From contig NC_090779.1 of the NCBI RefSeq assembly GCF_040054535.1, positions 25,248,001 through 25,312,000 of the forward strand: DNA of 64,000 bases, written 5' to 3'. Numbering within the stretch: the first letter of the stretch is position 1; every line of letters begins with the position of its first letter. Source of the stretch: Antennarius striatus (Eukaryota > Chordata > Actinopteri > Lophiiformes > Antennariidae). Below, piece by piece: positions 1 through 26,800 of the stretch. A program made the translations under genes and the position numbers. The notes below the pieces were generated by a model. It made no database searches. It was not told where the DNA came from and worked only from the letters and a program-made list of their open reading frames with translations.

Positions 1-147
1 ATAGCAGGAAAACGAAATGAGAAAAAAAGCTCGATTTATACCTTTATTCCTGTTCAAACCCCCCCATGGGGTCTAAGCGATGACCTGGTGACGCGACATG
101 AACACCAGCACACGTCTGAATGTTTGCGTCCATGTTGATTCCGACAG

Positions 148-13054
<12,907 letters not shown>

Positions 13055-13387
13055 GCGCCCTAAGGGTCGCCCGTGTAAAAAAAGAATAGAGAGGAAAAAT
13101 AACTGAGACACTTTTTTTTTGAGAACACGTTTTATCACAGAGACCTTCAGGCTAACTTTTAGGACATGTTGCGCCCTGCCTGCGCTGAGCGAACCCAAGG
13201 GGGGGGGGGACTCGAACCCAGCGTGAGCGCTCAGAGCGAGTGGAGAGACGGGAAAAGGCAGCGTGTGGATGGAGACTCATCCGAAGAAGAAAGAAAACGT
13301 GAGTTTAGACAAACAACGATCGGACAATCCAGACACCAAACTGACGATGAACTTGTTTCCTATCCTTCGACAATCTTAACTGGAGCG

Positions 13388-13433
<46 letters not shown>

Positions 13434-13540
13434 AGAGAGTGGGACGAAGAACAAATGAGCGACGAACACATTGCTGTGTGGGTTGTAAAGAGCATGCATG
13501 GATTTTGAAGCATCAGGAATTGGTCTTCAACAGCTATTTG

Positions 13541-13966
13541 GTCTTAAATGTTTAAGGAGTGATTTACGTTTTCATCATCATGTATTTACTTTTTTTTTGG
13601 TGTTTTTCTTTCCCTTTTTTTTTGTTATCATAGACGTTTATTTCTGACAGGTCACTGCCTGTACAAACGCTGGACTGTCGGAACTTGAAATTTGAGAATT
13701 TTAATATAAATCCTAGCTATTGTAATCTTATAGTCTTACTTTTGTTTCTTACGAATACAGTGACTTTTTTTTTCTGACAAACTGCTTACATTACATTACT
13801 GTTTTGGTTTTTTTTTGTAATATCCCAGCTCAGGTATGATGTGCCAGCTTGTGAATGTGGTTTCTTTTTTCGTACAAAAAATAGATTTTTCAGTCTGTCA
13901 AATAACGGGAGCAAAATCCCTTGCACCCCATTATCATAATAATTATTATTATAATATTATTACTAC

Positions 13967-14011
<45 letters not shown>

Positions 14012-14128
14012 CGTATATAATTAACCAAGCACCCAGAAATTGTATAGATTTTTTTTAAATGTGCCAAACCTGCATTCACATTCACTCTGGACATCTAGTC
14101 TTAACTTCCAATGCTGCAGAAAGTCTTA
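13541..14128 (+). promoter_or_regulatory. Cluster of four miR-499/miR-208 seed matches in the sox6 3' UTR
   Basis: GUCUUA cores occur at 13541-13547 (GTCTTAA), 13732-13738 (AGTCTTA), 14097-14104 (AGTCTTAA, a full 8-mer for miR-499-5p) and 14122-14128 (AGTCTTA). miR-499 has seed UAAGACU and miR-208 UAAGACG, so both share the six-base core. Repression of Sox6 by myosin-gene microRNAs in slow and cardiac muscle is established in vertebrates; use of these particular sites is inferred. Confidence 0.6.
14061..14068 (+). promoter_or_regulatory. miR-96/182-type 8-mer seed match
   Basis: GTGCCAAA complements the miR-96/182 seed UUUGGCAC. A single site between miR-499-type sites. One 8-mer can arise by chance. 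Confidence 0.3.
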
Positions 14129-17100
14129 CCCCATCAGCTGTTCCTACCTGACGACCGCCGGCTCTGCACCTGCCCGCCTCGGCCAATCAAAGGGCAGGGC
14201 TGAAGGATGACGTCGTCACACACACGCACACACACACACACACACCCCTTCGGCTCCGGTACGTCAAACCCAGCAGCAGAATTGAAGACGGCAACTCTTC
14301 AATATCCTTGTTTTGGTGCTTTGGTGAACCAACCAATCATAATGTGCACAAGAATCGGTACGGCGTGAAATCGGTTAAAGGTGATGATATTTTTTGGCTT
14401 CATTTCCTTGTTTAGTTTAAGGATTCACGGAGAGTTTATTCAGCTCCCAGTTCTAATATTCTGGCTCCTGCTGTCCGTTTTGAATCAGTACAAAATGTCA
14501 CTATTTTTATCAGCGTGTTGATATTTATAAAGTCGTCTCCTGGATGCACCAAACTAGATTTAAAAAATAACCATTTATAATAAAGCTGCAAAAAAAAAAA
14601 AAAGAGAGAGAGAGAGAAGGGTTTATAAGGTTTGTTATTTTATAAAAGGTACAGTTTTATAGAGATCAGTAAATTATTGAGAGATGACCCCCCCCCCAGT
14701 CAGAGCACACAAACCCCCCCACCCCCTGTTAACACATCTCACTCTCCCTCAGGAGACGCATCGCGTTTCTGTCGTCACGCTTCCATCTCCATCACCCGTG
14801 ATCTCAGGTGGTTTCTGGGTGCTCCCTCTGACTCCTCCCTCTCCCTCTGACTCCTCCCCCTGACTCCGCCCTCTGGCCACAGGTTTAAAATTCACAAGCT
14901 GGGACTGAATTTTGTTTTTTGCTTGCATTACCGTCAAGAGAGAGAAAAAAACAGACAAACACGCAAACTCATGCACAGACATTTCTGTTCACACACATCC
15001 TAAGCACTGGATATGAATCAATGTTTTTAGTATTATCTAATGTGAAGTTGTTGTTTGATTTTCAACTTGATCGATTAGAACACACCCACGTCACACGCTT
15101 AGACCCTCCAGGCCGCCTCGTGCACACCTGGCCCAGGTGAATCACCGTTTCTACCACGAGCATTTCATTTATGGAAACACATTTTTGTTGCCGCAGCTCT
15201 CGTGCCGCCTTAAGGGGGGGTAAAGGGGGGTCACCTCATGCTCCTATCAGTCGTGACCTGCAGGAGCAGATCGTACGTTTCCCGGTCGGACACATTTTTT
15301 TTTTTTTTGTGATGAGTATTGTATTTGAAATTCAATGTGCGTTTTAACATTTCATTGTATTTATTAGCCAGCGTTGGCTCTAAAATGTGTCAGTACAACT
15401 TGGTGAGAAAGACAATCAAAAAAATAAATAAATAAATGAAACGTAAAAGATTCTGTTTTGTTGTTCTTTAAACTTCACTGGTTTTTATTCCCACCGCTTT
15501 GAACGCCGTTCTGACGTTCCGACCATCAGGTTACCACGCGGCCTGTTGTTGATCCCATTGTGTCTGCGCGGCGAGGAAAAACGCCACACACTCTTTGCTG
15601 TGGCGAAAACACGGCGGCGCCGTGCTCGCTTGGCCCCCGCCAGGGTGAGAAAGAAACAGAGAGCTCTGCCATACGCAGCCACATCATAAATCTAATTGTA
15701 ATTCCCAAATCAACTGTAGCGTCACTCTGCGAGGGGCGCCGGCGAGTTTGTGACACACCCCTCCGCGGGTGTGTGTGTGTGTGTGTGTGGGGGGGGGGGG
15801 ACGTGTGTTTGAAATCATTCTTCTTCTGCTGCTACGCCTAATCTTGTTAAATAAATCATCCTAATTTACACTCGTCCATTTTCCCCCCTCCCGCATCGGT
15901 TGCTCACGCCGTGCGCGGCGTTTGGCGCCCGCACAAAATGACGGCACGTTTCACTGCAATGGAGTCGTAGCTGCGGCGTGTGAATGTACCTACAGGATAT
16001 TCATACGCGCTTCAATTACCCCAGAAGGAAGCTGACATCATACGTTTTTCCATTCGGTCTGCAGGACTCCCCGCTCATTAAAGCTATAGGTGGCTAACGC
16101 AAAGACAGCATTCAGGATCACTCGTAAAAACTCACGCATTTTTATATTATTTTTTAAACGTATGTGCTTGGAGGATGGAGGCTGGGTGGGCCGTCACATC
16201 GTCTTGTCAGATCCACCCCCACCCCCACCCAAAAAAATACCATGCTTTAAGACAGCATTAAAACCCTCTAACATGCGATCAACGTGGATTTAAATCACTG
16301 GTTTCCACATCTTCCCACATAATATGTCCAACTTCACTGGTACAAACTGTAGAAATCACCACGGTCGGCTTCAATCAACAAGTGGGCCACAAAAAAACCT
16401 CACAGAAATCACTTTAAACATTGACGGGAATTAAATAAGCCTTAGTCGATTAATTTAGAAATTCGACTCGGCTCTGTTTTCGTCACCAGACAGACCAGGA
16501 AAAACAAGGTGAAATGAAAAAGAACGGGTGTGAGCTGAATATCTGGCGTCGAGGCGTGACTGCTCGCCTAATTTCCTGGCTGATTGTTCTTCTAAAGAGA
16601 CTGAGGAAGACTTTGAATTCAACCTTCTTTTTTTTGTGGTTTTTGTGCGGATGGTGAGGATGATGAGGCATAATGACACCCTTTCTCCGTCAACGCCCCG
16701 TCTTGTATGGGGCCCTCAAGGCAAAGTCTCTTCTTCTTTTTTTTTTATTATAAAAGAAAAAAAAAAGCCCATGAAAAGTAGAAGAAAAATCCTTCCTTTG
16801 TTCCGTCTCAGCAATCAAGCCTTTGGATGAAGACGATAATAAATTATTAGAAAGCAGACGCCGCCGTCAGGCACTTTCAGGGGCATCAAAGCCTCCCTGT
16901 TGATGATCGGTGACACTAAACACCAGGATCAGGACCCCGGTTAAAAGGGGAATAATTAAAATATTAAAATATCAATGTTAATTTAATTGTCGCTATTTTT
17001 TGTTTCAATGTCCGCAATATTTGATAAATATTCTTCAGATTTAAATAAAACTAATTTAAATATTTTCCCTTTGCTGAGATTCTTATTCTTTGTTAATTGT

Positions 17101-17479
17101 TATTGTAAACACAGCTGAGGGGTTCATTACCGCCCCCTTCTGGGGGATATAAAACAATACAACACGAGAAAAACTAGCATCACCTACACTCTTTCATAAA
17201 TTAATGATTACAACTTCAATAAATTAATTTCTATCCTTATTACATAAATAGCAAGTTAGCATAGTAGGATATGCAAATTATTTATGCATCTAAATAAAGC
17301 GAAAGTCAGGCATTGTGGGTATTTAAGCTCATTTGACATTATTGCTAACTGCTAGCAGGGCTAAAAGTACGCCATAACATGACGGAATGAGCCAAATGTC
17401 TTTATGTAGATATCTAAAAATTAACATGTAAAAAATATAAATACAACAAATAATTAACAACAGTTTTTATTTCTTTCCG

Positions 17480-18340
17480 GCTTTTCAGGCACTTGGAACA
17501 CAAAGGCTGAAAGATTAATTTAATAGACAAGCATAAAACTCGACTACAGAGGGTTTCTGTTTCCAATGTATGACTTTGATTCATGCCGTTTAATGAAAAA
17601 TAAAATAAGGTTTCTCCTGAAGCAGTAATAAAACTGATTCATCATGTTTCGCGAGTGTAAAGCCCTCTCTTGAATACATTGTTGGATGGGTTTTTGGCAA
17701 ACGTGCATTGATAACAATTGTAAATTAAGGTTGAGTCTTGTTGGAATTCCAAGGGTCAGCAGCCTTGGGAACCCTTCAACAATACGTTAAAAGCTAAATG
17801 AAATAACTGAATAAAAGGAAATCATAGGGAAAAAATTCAGAAAGGAGTTGCTTTCGCTGTGTGTTTCAATGTCTTTGAAACATTGCATAAAGGCCTATAC
17901 TTCTTTTAAATGCAATTAAAAGTGAGAGGAAAAAAATCTACAGGAAATTTGGATGGGCAATGGACAAAAGGCCATTTTTTCCTTTTTGAGGCAAAGTCCT
18001 TGGGTCTTTTTAAGTGCATTAGTCCGCTAATTAAATATTATATGTTTAACGAAAAATGCACTTTGAAAGCAGCTAGATTGTTTGACTCAAAGACTTGCCT
18101 GCAGCCTTGATGATTGGAACTGCGCGCGACCATGAGGAGGTAAAGAACTGCATTGTTGCGAGTCCTCCCCTCGTTTCACCCACCATAATCCTTTTCTACG
18201 TATTTTACAATCACATTCCCTTTTGTGCTGCCACCACAAAGACACTAGAATGAGTTATGCAGAGGAGGAGACACCTTGGTATTTTGCGAGCCTGATGTAT
18301 TTGTTACATCTGAATAAATACCAAGTTATTGAACAGGATT
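17480..18340. promoter_or_regulatory. Candidate conserved non-coding block 3' of sox6
   Basis: Repeat-free, AT-rich sequence dense in homeodomain-like TAAT/ATTA cores, with the gapped palindromic stretch CCAAGGGTCAGCAGCCTTGG at 17750-17769. The neighbouring DNA is littered with repeats while this 0.85 kb is clean. The call is by texture only. Confidence 0.3.
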
Positions 18341-19699
18341 TAAAATGATGTGAGGCCCTGCTGCAGTCGATCAAACACTGATTGATTGACGCTCATCTCA
18401 GTTTCCTTGAGGTGAGAACCTTAAAGCGTTGACATCTTGGTTGGATCGTTTGGTCACCTCCACTGGAGGATTTCACCTCCTGTCCATCAATGTGACACCA
18501 AAGTGTCGTTTTGACTGACTTCAACACCTGATTTTGTGTGTTGAGAAGAAGCTGCAGACGGTTTCTCTTTAAAGACTTCCTAAATGAAGTGGAAAGGCAG
18601 TCAGGATTGAATGTATCTCTACTAAAAAGCCCGACAATCAAGACATCCGTGCCTTAAAAACAGCTTTATCCAGATCTACTCTGAAATTTAACACATCTTT
18701 CTTCGGCTCGCTCAAGTTTTTTTTCATAGCTGATGAAAAATAACATGCAGATACTTCATAATATTTAAAGCAGTGGTAAAATTCCTGCCTGGAATGGATC
18801 CAACACATAATGGGTTGGGATGATTTTTGTTAATTTCTTTTCAAGCAGTTTTCTCCTTTCGTGTTTTATCCGATGTTATTCAGAAGATAGAAGACGATTT
18901 GCTGATTATCTGTGATTATGATGTAAAAGTCACTTCTTTCCATTGTTTTCTCGACTCTCCTTCAGTCGAGAATAAACATTAAAGTTCTGTTTTGATGCTA
19001 CAGTGGATTACAAGTCCTTTAAGTGCTCAGAAAATTGAAAACTGAGCAACTACAATTCCCTTGAAAAACCTTCTGATGAAGGTAATGTGAGAACGAGCTC
19101 CAGAACGCTGAGTAAAAGTTGGACCTTGTGATGCGAGAGTTTCTTTCGATTTTTATTTCCACGGGTCCAACGTTGACTTTTGAGTTCAGCTCTTAATGTT
19201 CTTCATTTGTTTACCTACTAGTATCTGCTGCTGGCAACTAAAGCATGATTAAAAGCTTCATGATTATGTTGAGGCAACTTAAAGCACTTGGTTAATGTTC
19301 TGGAAATATTGTGGTAATGGCAAATAAATCGCAAAGAAAGGCATCCAAGGCACTTTTTAAGAAATGCTGCTATCTTAGTTTTTAGTCCGTGCTCAGCTGG
19401 GAGATTAGAACTAATGAGATGTGCGCCCTCTGCCATCGCACCAGCCGTCGTCTCCACAGGTTTGGAGCAGCAGTCAAAGGTCGCGCTACTTTGTGATGGA
19501 ACAGAACCGCTGAACGCGATCCAGGCGGCGCTACGATCCCTACAGGACGGTTAGAAACCAGTCAGGTGTAAAAGAGTCACGATGCGTAGGAGAGGCTACG
19601 TCAGCAGTTTTCAGTGCTAACCATGAAAAACAAGTTGACACGGGTCACACCTTGGTGTCTGGTCGACCTCCTGCTGATGCAATCAAGTCATTTTTTACA

Positions 19700-20022
19700 A
19701 GCATTGTTAGCACTGTACTTAATTATATTTGATTAATGCAAATCTTCTTGAATATTATCTTTTAATATAGTACAGCAAAAACATCGTCGTCTTGTCTTCA
19801 GCTGCTTATTCCTCATTGTGGGTCACGGGGGTTGCTACGGGTTAGTAATATACAGTAACATGACACTGTGTGCTTTAAACGGTTTACTAGTGATTTAATG
19901 ATTCCAGTGTTTGTGGCTGACAGACGTAAAATGGAGTAAAATGACGTAAACTTGATTTTTATTTTTTTGTGTGTATTTTTATTAAATCCGACGTATAATT
20001 GAGAACGACGTAACTCCAAACT
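19700..20022 (+). mobile_element. MITE-like family B, 5'-degenerate copy
   Basis: Shares the family interior (GTCTTCAGCTGCTTATTCCT, GGGTCACGGGGGTTGCTA, GACAGACGTAAAATGGAGTA) and a right end ACGACGTAACTCC. The left terminal repeat is not recognisable. Confidence 0.75.
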
Positions 20023-21914
20023 TCAGTCTAACTTCAACTTACTTCAATTTAATCAATTGAAACTGTAGCAAACAGTATCTTTAGTTTTACTTCATCAAAT
20101 TGATTGAATGCAGATTGGAATCATTCTAAAACACACGTTGGGTTCATTCCAGAGGTCAGCAGGTTAACTATAACGGACGACCTGGACAGATGGACGGACT
20201 GAACGGTGTTGACTGTAGAAACGTTGTTCCTTGAAGCGACCGTTCCTCCTTTTGGCGACGGAAGGATCGCCCACTGACTCCGTGTTGTTTTTGTTTCTGA
20301 TGAAAAGCGCTTGAACGTTTGCCCGATGGCGTCGTTGACCTCTGGTTGTGAAGAGGAGTTCACGAGCAGCACTTCACAGGAAAAGCATTCATTTGCCACT
20401 TTGTGCGATTCAAATTTGCTCTAATATGATGTGAACAAAAACATTTCTAAAATAATTGGAAGCGAACCGTCACGTTAGGTCCTCCTGAAGTAAAACCACA
20501 GGAGTGACTCCTGGAGATTTTTAAACATGTCGAAAGTCTAAAAACGGAATTCATGTATATTTTATCATCTAAATCTCGACGAATCGCACAAATTTGGACT
20601 GATGGAAACCCACCTGATGGCGTGGAAGACTGTAGCTGAGCGTGTAGATAGACCCAACAAACATGACATTTTGTGACTATGAAGGCGCGGCTCCGAACGA
20701 CCTGAAATTAAACTGATTTCGCTGCTGAACGCGTGTCGACTGTGTTTATCTCACTGCAGCTCGTCGATCCTGACAAAACATTCTAAGCTAATAAGACGAC
20801 AGCGATTCCAACGCGAGTGTGTGCGATGGAATGAAAAATAAATGACCCTTGCACTTCGTATTTAATGAATCATTTCATCGACTTCCACTCCGGCGAACCC
20901 TCGTTTAGAACTTCTGAAGTGGTCTGAAAAAAAAAAGTTCAATTCAGAAAACATTTATATTAAATTCTAAATTCCCACGTGATGTTTTCGATCACCTCGC
21001 CCGGCGAGGAGGACGATGGAACACAAATTGAATCACTTCTTAATTAAATAAGACAGTGAACTCCCACGACTATTACACGTAAACCGTACAGTTTTCTCTC
21101 TCTTTATATATTCATGTGGAATTTAAACACGACTTTGCGTCGGCGATGTGGAGAACAAGAACGCTGACACGTTAATGACCCGCCGCAGGTATTCAATCAG
21201 GGTAATTAACGCATTCTGCTGCAGATACCTTCTGAGGAACCTCTTCACACACGTTCCACCACTAAAAAGCAGCTGCAGCTCAGAGTAAATATGAATGTTT
21301 GCTTTTTATTGCATTGGGAAACCATTGATAATAGTCTACACGGCAGAGCAGCTTTGCACCACTGATTAAAATGAGTTCCTCTTCCCATAAGCTGAAAATC
21401 ATCTGGTGGAGGTGAAATTCAACAGAAGCGAGCAAAGAAGATTTTTCTCCGTGTATTTCAGCTTCATTCTGAGAACTGAAAACATTCTGTAATTTAGACA
21501 AATGGCTAAAGTTGAGACTTCATGCTCCGAAAACTTGGTTCATCAAATTTACATTTTTTTTGTGTGGATTTGCAGAATTTGTTAAAAATCAAACAAACAA
21601 AGACGAACAGAATAAGTCAGAGTGGAAACTTGTTTCCCAGCAGGATGCGCTAAACGCTGAAGGAGCATCGAATCCACATGAGTGGAACGATCCAGTTCAG
21701 TCTGTTGTGGGTTTACACGACTCCGCTAAATGTGGGAACAATAAATGTGTTTTCTGGCATCAGTTTAATCCCAATGTGTCGTCTAACTGCGGCGCAACAA
21801 ACGCAAACACTGGGCTGCAGGTTTCTGAGATTATTCTGTGACGGCGTCGTTCGTTTCTCCTTGAGACGCGTTAACAGATATTTGTGATGGGGAAAAAATC
21901 GCGCTGCTTTATCC

Positions 21915-21981
21915 TCATAATGTCAATCCAAAATACTCCTCTTTCTTCAGAAAGTAGTGGCCGAGCCGTGCTGCGGCATAC
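21915..21981 (-). CDS. Ethanolamine kinase exon 8 (terminal)
   Basis: A long pyrimidine tract and GTTCTCCCAG precede 21981. Encodes RYAAARLGHYFLKKEEYFG and LTL, then TGA at 21917-21915. It matches the family end RYAxxRFxxYFxxK. The exon is only 67 nt and lies 3.5 kb after exon 7. Confidence 0.88.
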
Positions 21982-22405
21982 CTGGGAGAACACAGAATAA
22001 AAAAAAAAACTTCAGGAAAGATTTTAAATTTGAATCAGAATTTGTCTTTTCTTTCTGATTGGTTTTCCAAAATGAATTAAATGACGGGTGTCCTTTTGGG
22101 TCCTCATTTTTGGCCCCGGTGATGTCATGTTTTCCACGCAAAACATCTCAAGAATCAGATAAAAGCTGCGATGTAAACGGTGGTGCTGATTCGTTTTTTC
22201 TAGATTTAAATACAACACCACCCACTGCGTTGACCTCACATGAACTGGATGGAATCTAGACCACAAGGTTCGGTCCACAGGAAGTAGGAAGTGTCCACAG
22301 GAAGTGTCCACACGCGCTTCCTCCCGCTATGAATCACGTCTTTAATGAAAGCTATAAACTCACAGTAGACGTCGCTCCATCAGCAGGTTAACATACAATA
22401 ACGTG

Positions 22406-22437
<32 letters not shown>

Positions 22438-23797
22438 TACGTACAGCTCAAGGTGGGCACTATGCGCTTTGTTTGATCATCTTGCATAACAATATAGCAT
22501 CACTTCTCCATTCAGTGAAGCTGCGCGTCTGAAAGCCGTGCCAACGCCTGAGCACATTTCAGAACTTAACTGTGAGAAAAGTGTTTTTGTATTTGTTCGC
22601 CGCTATTGTCGAACGCTTTAATAAACCTTATGTCTGAGAACGCCGCTGCCCTTGGCTATTATACCATAGCCTTTGAAACGAAGTGCAGTTTCAAAAACAC
22701 AGAAAATGGAGGCGCAGAAGGAGTTTGTCCTTTAATCGGAGCGTTCGCCGAACTCCTCAATGCCGAAGCCGTTTGCTTTCTGGCGCCGCGACAGAAAAAA
22801 GAGGATTCTGCCTTTTAGTTAAGTCGATTCCAGCAATTAACCTGCTGTCGGATCAGGTGGTACCGGGTCAGTGTGGGCGGAGCAAGCACACACCTATCAG
22901 GTGTCACCAAAAGGGGAATTCAGAGCATCAAATGCTAATGAAGACGTGGAAGTGATAAACAGGAAGTTCACCTGCATTTAACTGCAGGATGGCGACAGTT
23001 TAACTTACTTTTATGTCAAATTCCTACTTAAATGTCACAAGCTTGATGTCTACAAAACACTCGCTCCTTGACTTTTAGACGTCATCAGCCACATGATTTA
23101 TTTTTATTCTTATTCTCAATCAACATTCACTTACAAGAGAGGAATAAACAAAATATAATAACTACAGAAACGGTATAAAAAGTGAAAATAGAATATCAAA
23201 AAGCATGAAATTATAACAGGTTCAAGTGTTTTCCTTCTGTTTACCTCATTACCCAGCATGCCCACACTCCTCATGAGGAGGCTTATATGCGAGTATACCA
23301 ATTTGAAAAAGAACAGCAACCTTCACAGGGGATTCCATTCATCCTTATTTTTATTAAAGCTGACACCTAAAAGTAGCGCGCTTAACATTTATCATCTCCG
23401 CCGATGAAACGGAGACGTTTTTCCTCTTTAGCGGGAGGAGGAGAGCATTAACTCCCTGCGAGCAGGTATTCCGTTTCACAATGTGCTTTTGTGCCTCACT
23501 TTCTGCCGTGGACTTCTCCAAACAGTGGGCCTCCGCCTTTCATTTCCTCATAATAATGTCTTTGTCGAGTAACGGCTGGCGTTGCCAACATATCCACAAA
23601 TCTAAACCGCTGACTCGCAGACACTTTCAACACATGAATAAAATCATATAAGGAAAGTAAATACGGCCGTGGAGCCGGGGGGGTTTGGTTCCCCCTGCGG
23701 CTCCCTATTGTCACTTCCACATCTGGGCCTGGTTAGAGCAGAAGGCCTCGGCGACGCCTGTCACTCGTTGGGAAGTCGGCAGATTTGGCTCAGGGGG

Positions 23798-23872
<75 letters not shown>

Positions 23873-26800
23873 CATTCAACTCTAACTTCCTGTTTCTTTC
23901 TTCGTTTACCACAAAAGTTCTCTCAGTCGTCAGTCGAAACCCGTTTGGGAGAAAACAACACGATGCTCCCAAAACAACCTTGAAACCAAGGACCATAACT
24001 CAAGGAAAATAAATATTTTTGGAGGAAATTTCAAACACGATCGGCGGCAGAAAGACACACACAAAAAAAAAAATAGTCGCCAAATTTCATTTTTCCAGTT
24101 TATCAAAAATCTGGTGCAAACTGCAAAATTCCAACAAACTCCCTCCAAGCAGGAATTCCATCAACTCCAAACTCCAGCTGCGGCGGTAGCGTTCCGTTTT
24201 CCTACATCTAACATTTAGCAGAATGATAAATGGTCCTGGTCCAGCTCAGGTCAAGGTTTTTGGTCATGATGCATGATTTCTAGCTTAAAATTAATCAAAC
24301 GATTTTTGTTTAGTCTGGAGAATAAATGTCCAGCTCTGCAGCACATTGTTTTCTGCCTAGCAACAACCAGACTTGTTGATGTTTGAGCGACCAATAAGGG
24401 TTGAAATAATTAAATGAGCCATTGAGTGACGGTCATGCGTGACTATTATCATATCTAGCAATCAAACGGTGACACGAGGCCAGAAACCGACCTTTAGGCA
24501 TCAGGTATCCTCACGCTGCTTCCATCACCACGTTCTACTTTTTGTTTTTCTGCAGCGTGAACACAGGGGCAGATTTTGGTGATGCAGACCCCCCCCCCAT
24601 CATTGTTGCTGCTGCTTTCATTCCAGTTTAGCCCTCCAGTTGAGCAAAGGTAACCCGAGCCTCGCCGTGCACTTTGAGACAACCTCAGCCGGCAGCTTAG
24701 CGGCGCAGACGTCTAGCAGACGCATGTGGCCCGGCCCGGGATGAGAGGTGTGTGTGAGTGTGTGAGTGTGTGTGTGTGTGTGAGTGTGTGTGAGTGTGTG
24801 TGTGTGTGAGTGTGTGTGCGAGGCAGCGCTGGAACAATAGTGTCTCTGTGCCTCCGCACCCCTCTGGATCACATTTCCTCTGAGGTCCGGATCGAAATGA
24901 GGCAGGGGCCCTGTCGCTGATCTGGCCAGCAGAGGGGAGGGTGCCGTATGTCAATAGTGATTAAGATCACGATCACTACTGGGGCGGGTGTGGGGCGCAC
25001 AAGGAAGCAAGCAAGGGAGGAAAGCGTCGGGGTGAGGGAAACATTTTGCCCTCCTGAACTTTACTGTCTGGTTGTTGGGGGGGGGGGTGTCTGCTGGTCC
25101 CCGTGTCGGCCGTGACGCCTCCAAAATAAATCAGACCTGATTTCCACGCAGGGCTTTTCAGGAGCAAAACCTTTCAAGTGTTGGTAGTTTGTGTCTGTTT
25201 TACGTACGTTAGGACTAAAGTTTCTATTTCCACAACCTGCAGAGACATTTTTCACCAACGGACATCCAGTTTGTGTTTTTAATTTCACGTGTTCCCGCAT
25301 TAACAAACAGTAAAAGTGTTGCTCGATGACAGGATGTCGGTTTTTAACGTCAACAGCGTGAAATCTGTGTTTGAGCGTGTTTAAACGGCGCGACGCACGC
25401 GTCTGTCAGCGACCCTCCGTTAGAAACACAAACCTGTGGAAGTCAAAGTCGATGGAGGAGTAGCGCGACTGCAGGATGGCCCACAGACCCCACAGGAAGT
25501 TGGACGCCTGGTGGAGGAGAAGGGAAACAGCGTCACAGACGAGTCTTTAAAACACTCAAAGCTTCGGTTTGTCGGTTCGCATCATCAAACACGTTCGTCC
25601 TGCTGAGAAAAACTACAGCATCAACCACGGAAGATGTGTTTAAAACCCCCGACTGAGCTTTAAGGACATTTTCCATTCGGCCTCAGTGGTCGTCATGGTG
25701 ATGCCAAGCAAATCTGCTGCGTAATCCTGGACAAAAACCCGTTTTCCATCAGTTTATGTTAAAGTAGGGGGGGTGCGACTCCCCCGACACGACACGGGTG
25801 GTTCTGTTCGGACCGTTTCATCTGCGTGAGCTGGAGGTGCTTCCGTGTGAAGCGTTAGAACAACACGTATGTGAAGCGATGACACGCTCGGAACAAAGCG
25901 CGATGCTGTCTCGGCGGGAACGGCGGTGGGAACATGTGACCGGCGTGGAAATCCACTTAAAGCATCAGAAGTGCAATTCTTCCTGCCCCTCGGTGGGGCA
26001 GGAAGGTCATGGCGGGGTGAGGCGTCGGCCACACCCGTCCTGGATTCTCTACGTATAATTGAATGACAGACTTTTAGCACGCCGCTCCAACAGAGGAGGC
26101 CTTTGTGACGTTTCTACGGCGACTACCACAGGTAGCGGCGGCGGGACGTTCCGACTTGAAGTTGGAGCATCGATACGACCCCCAACGGTCGGTCGGATGC
26201 TGTCGGATGCAGGCGGCACTGGCAGGATGACAAACCCCCATATCGAACGGTTCCCTCCTTAATGGCTCGGCTCACTTAGCCGCGCAGACGACCCCCGCCT
26301 CCATAAATCCTGTTGTTGCCCTCATTGTAAATCGTCCTGGTCGAACCACTAATAGCGCCGACTAATAGGATCCAGACAGGCCTCTGTTTTGTGGCCCTGT
26401 GATATAATCACATTTTTATTTGATAATCAAATAAGGGGTGGAATGAAATACTTGAAGAGCAATGTGCGGTTTTCCGTGGGTTTTTTTCTTCTCCTCCCTC
26501 CCTGACAGATTTTCATCTCTAATCTCCGTCTTTAGCTGGAGAGAGAAGACGGAGCGCGTTTCCATTACGATTAATAACTTCTCTCCATTAAGAGCGCGTT
26601 AGTCTAACGCTAAGCAGAGCCCGGCGGTGACGGCGAGCCATTGAGAAAAACGGAGCTGAGCGGCGTGTTGGGGCGGGGAGGGGGTGACTTCACAGCCCCC
26701 AGGAGGAGAAGAGGATGAGGCGTAAAGACTCGGCTGCATCTCGGCGCGGTCGGGGGAGGGATTACGAGTCACAGGAAACGACTTCACCCCGCAGAGTCCT

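Larger units (their letters stand above)
13055..15440 (+). other. sox6: sox6 3' UTR (inferred end)
   Basis: AT-rich DNA after the stop. Simple repeats are GA at 13389-13427 and TTA at about 13968-14008. AATAAA occurs at 14579-14584 (before an A-run) and as AATAAATAAATAAAT at about 15422-15436. Which polyadenylation site is used cannot be decided from sequence. Seed matches for miR-499/208 are annotated separately. Confidence 0.6.
15450..21914. other. Convergent intergenic region between sox6 and etnk
   Basis: About 6.5 kb between the likely sox6 polyadenylation site and the etnk stop codon. It is mostly unique and AT-rich. A long stretch at about 17480-18340 has no repeats and looks constrained. 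A family B MITE-like copy lies at 19700-20022. AATAAA in the minus sense near 21305-21310 could end the etnk transcript. No further exon or RNA gene is visible. Confidence 0.5.

Noticed and set aside
24494..24682. Minus-strand frame ending SSVRIPDA as the last etnk exon
   Set aside because: It lacks the RYAxxRxxxYF pattern, which is clearly present at 21981-21915 with a good acceptor.
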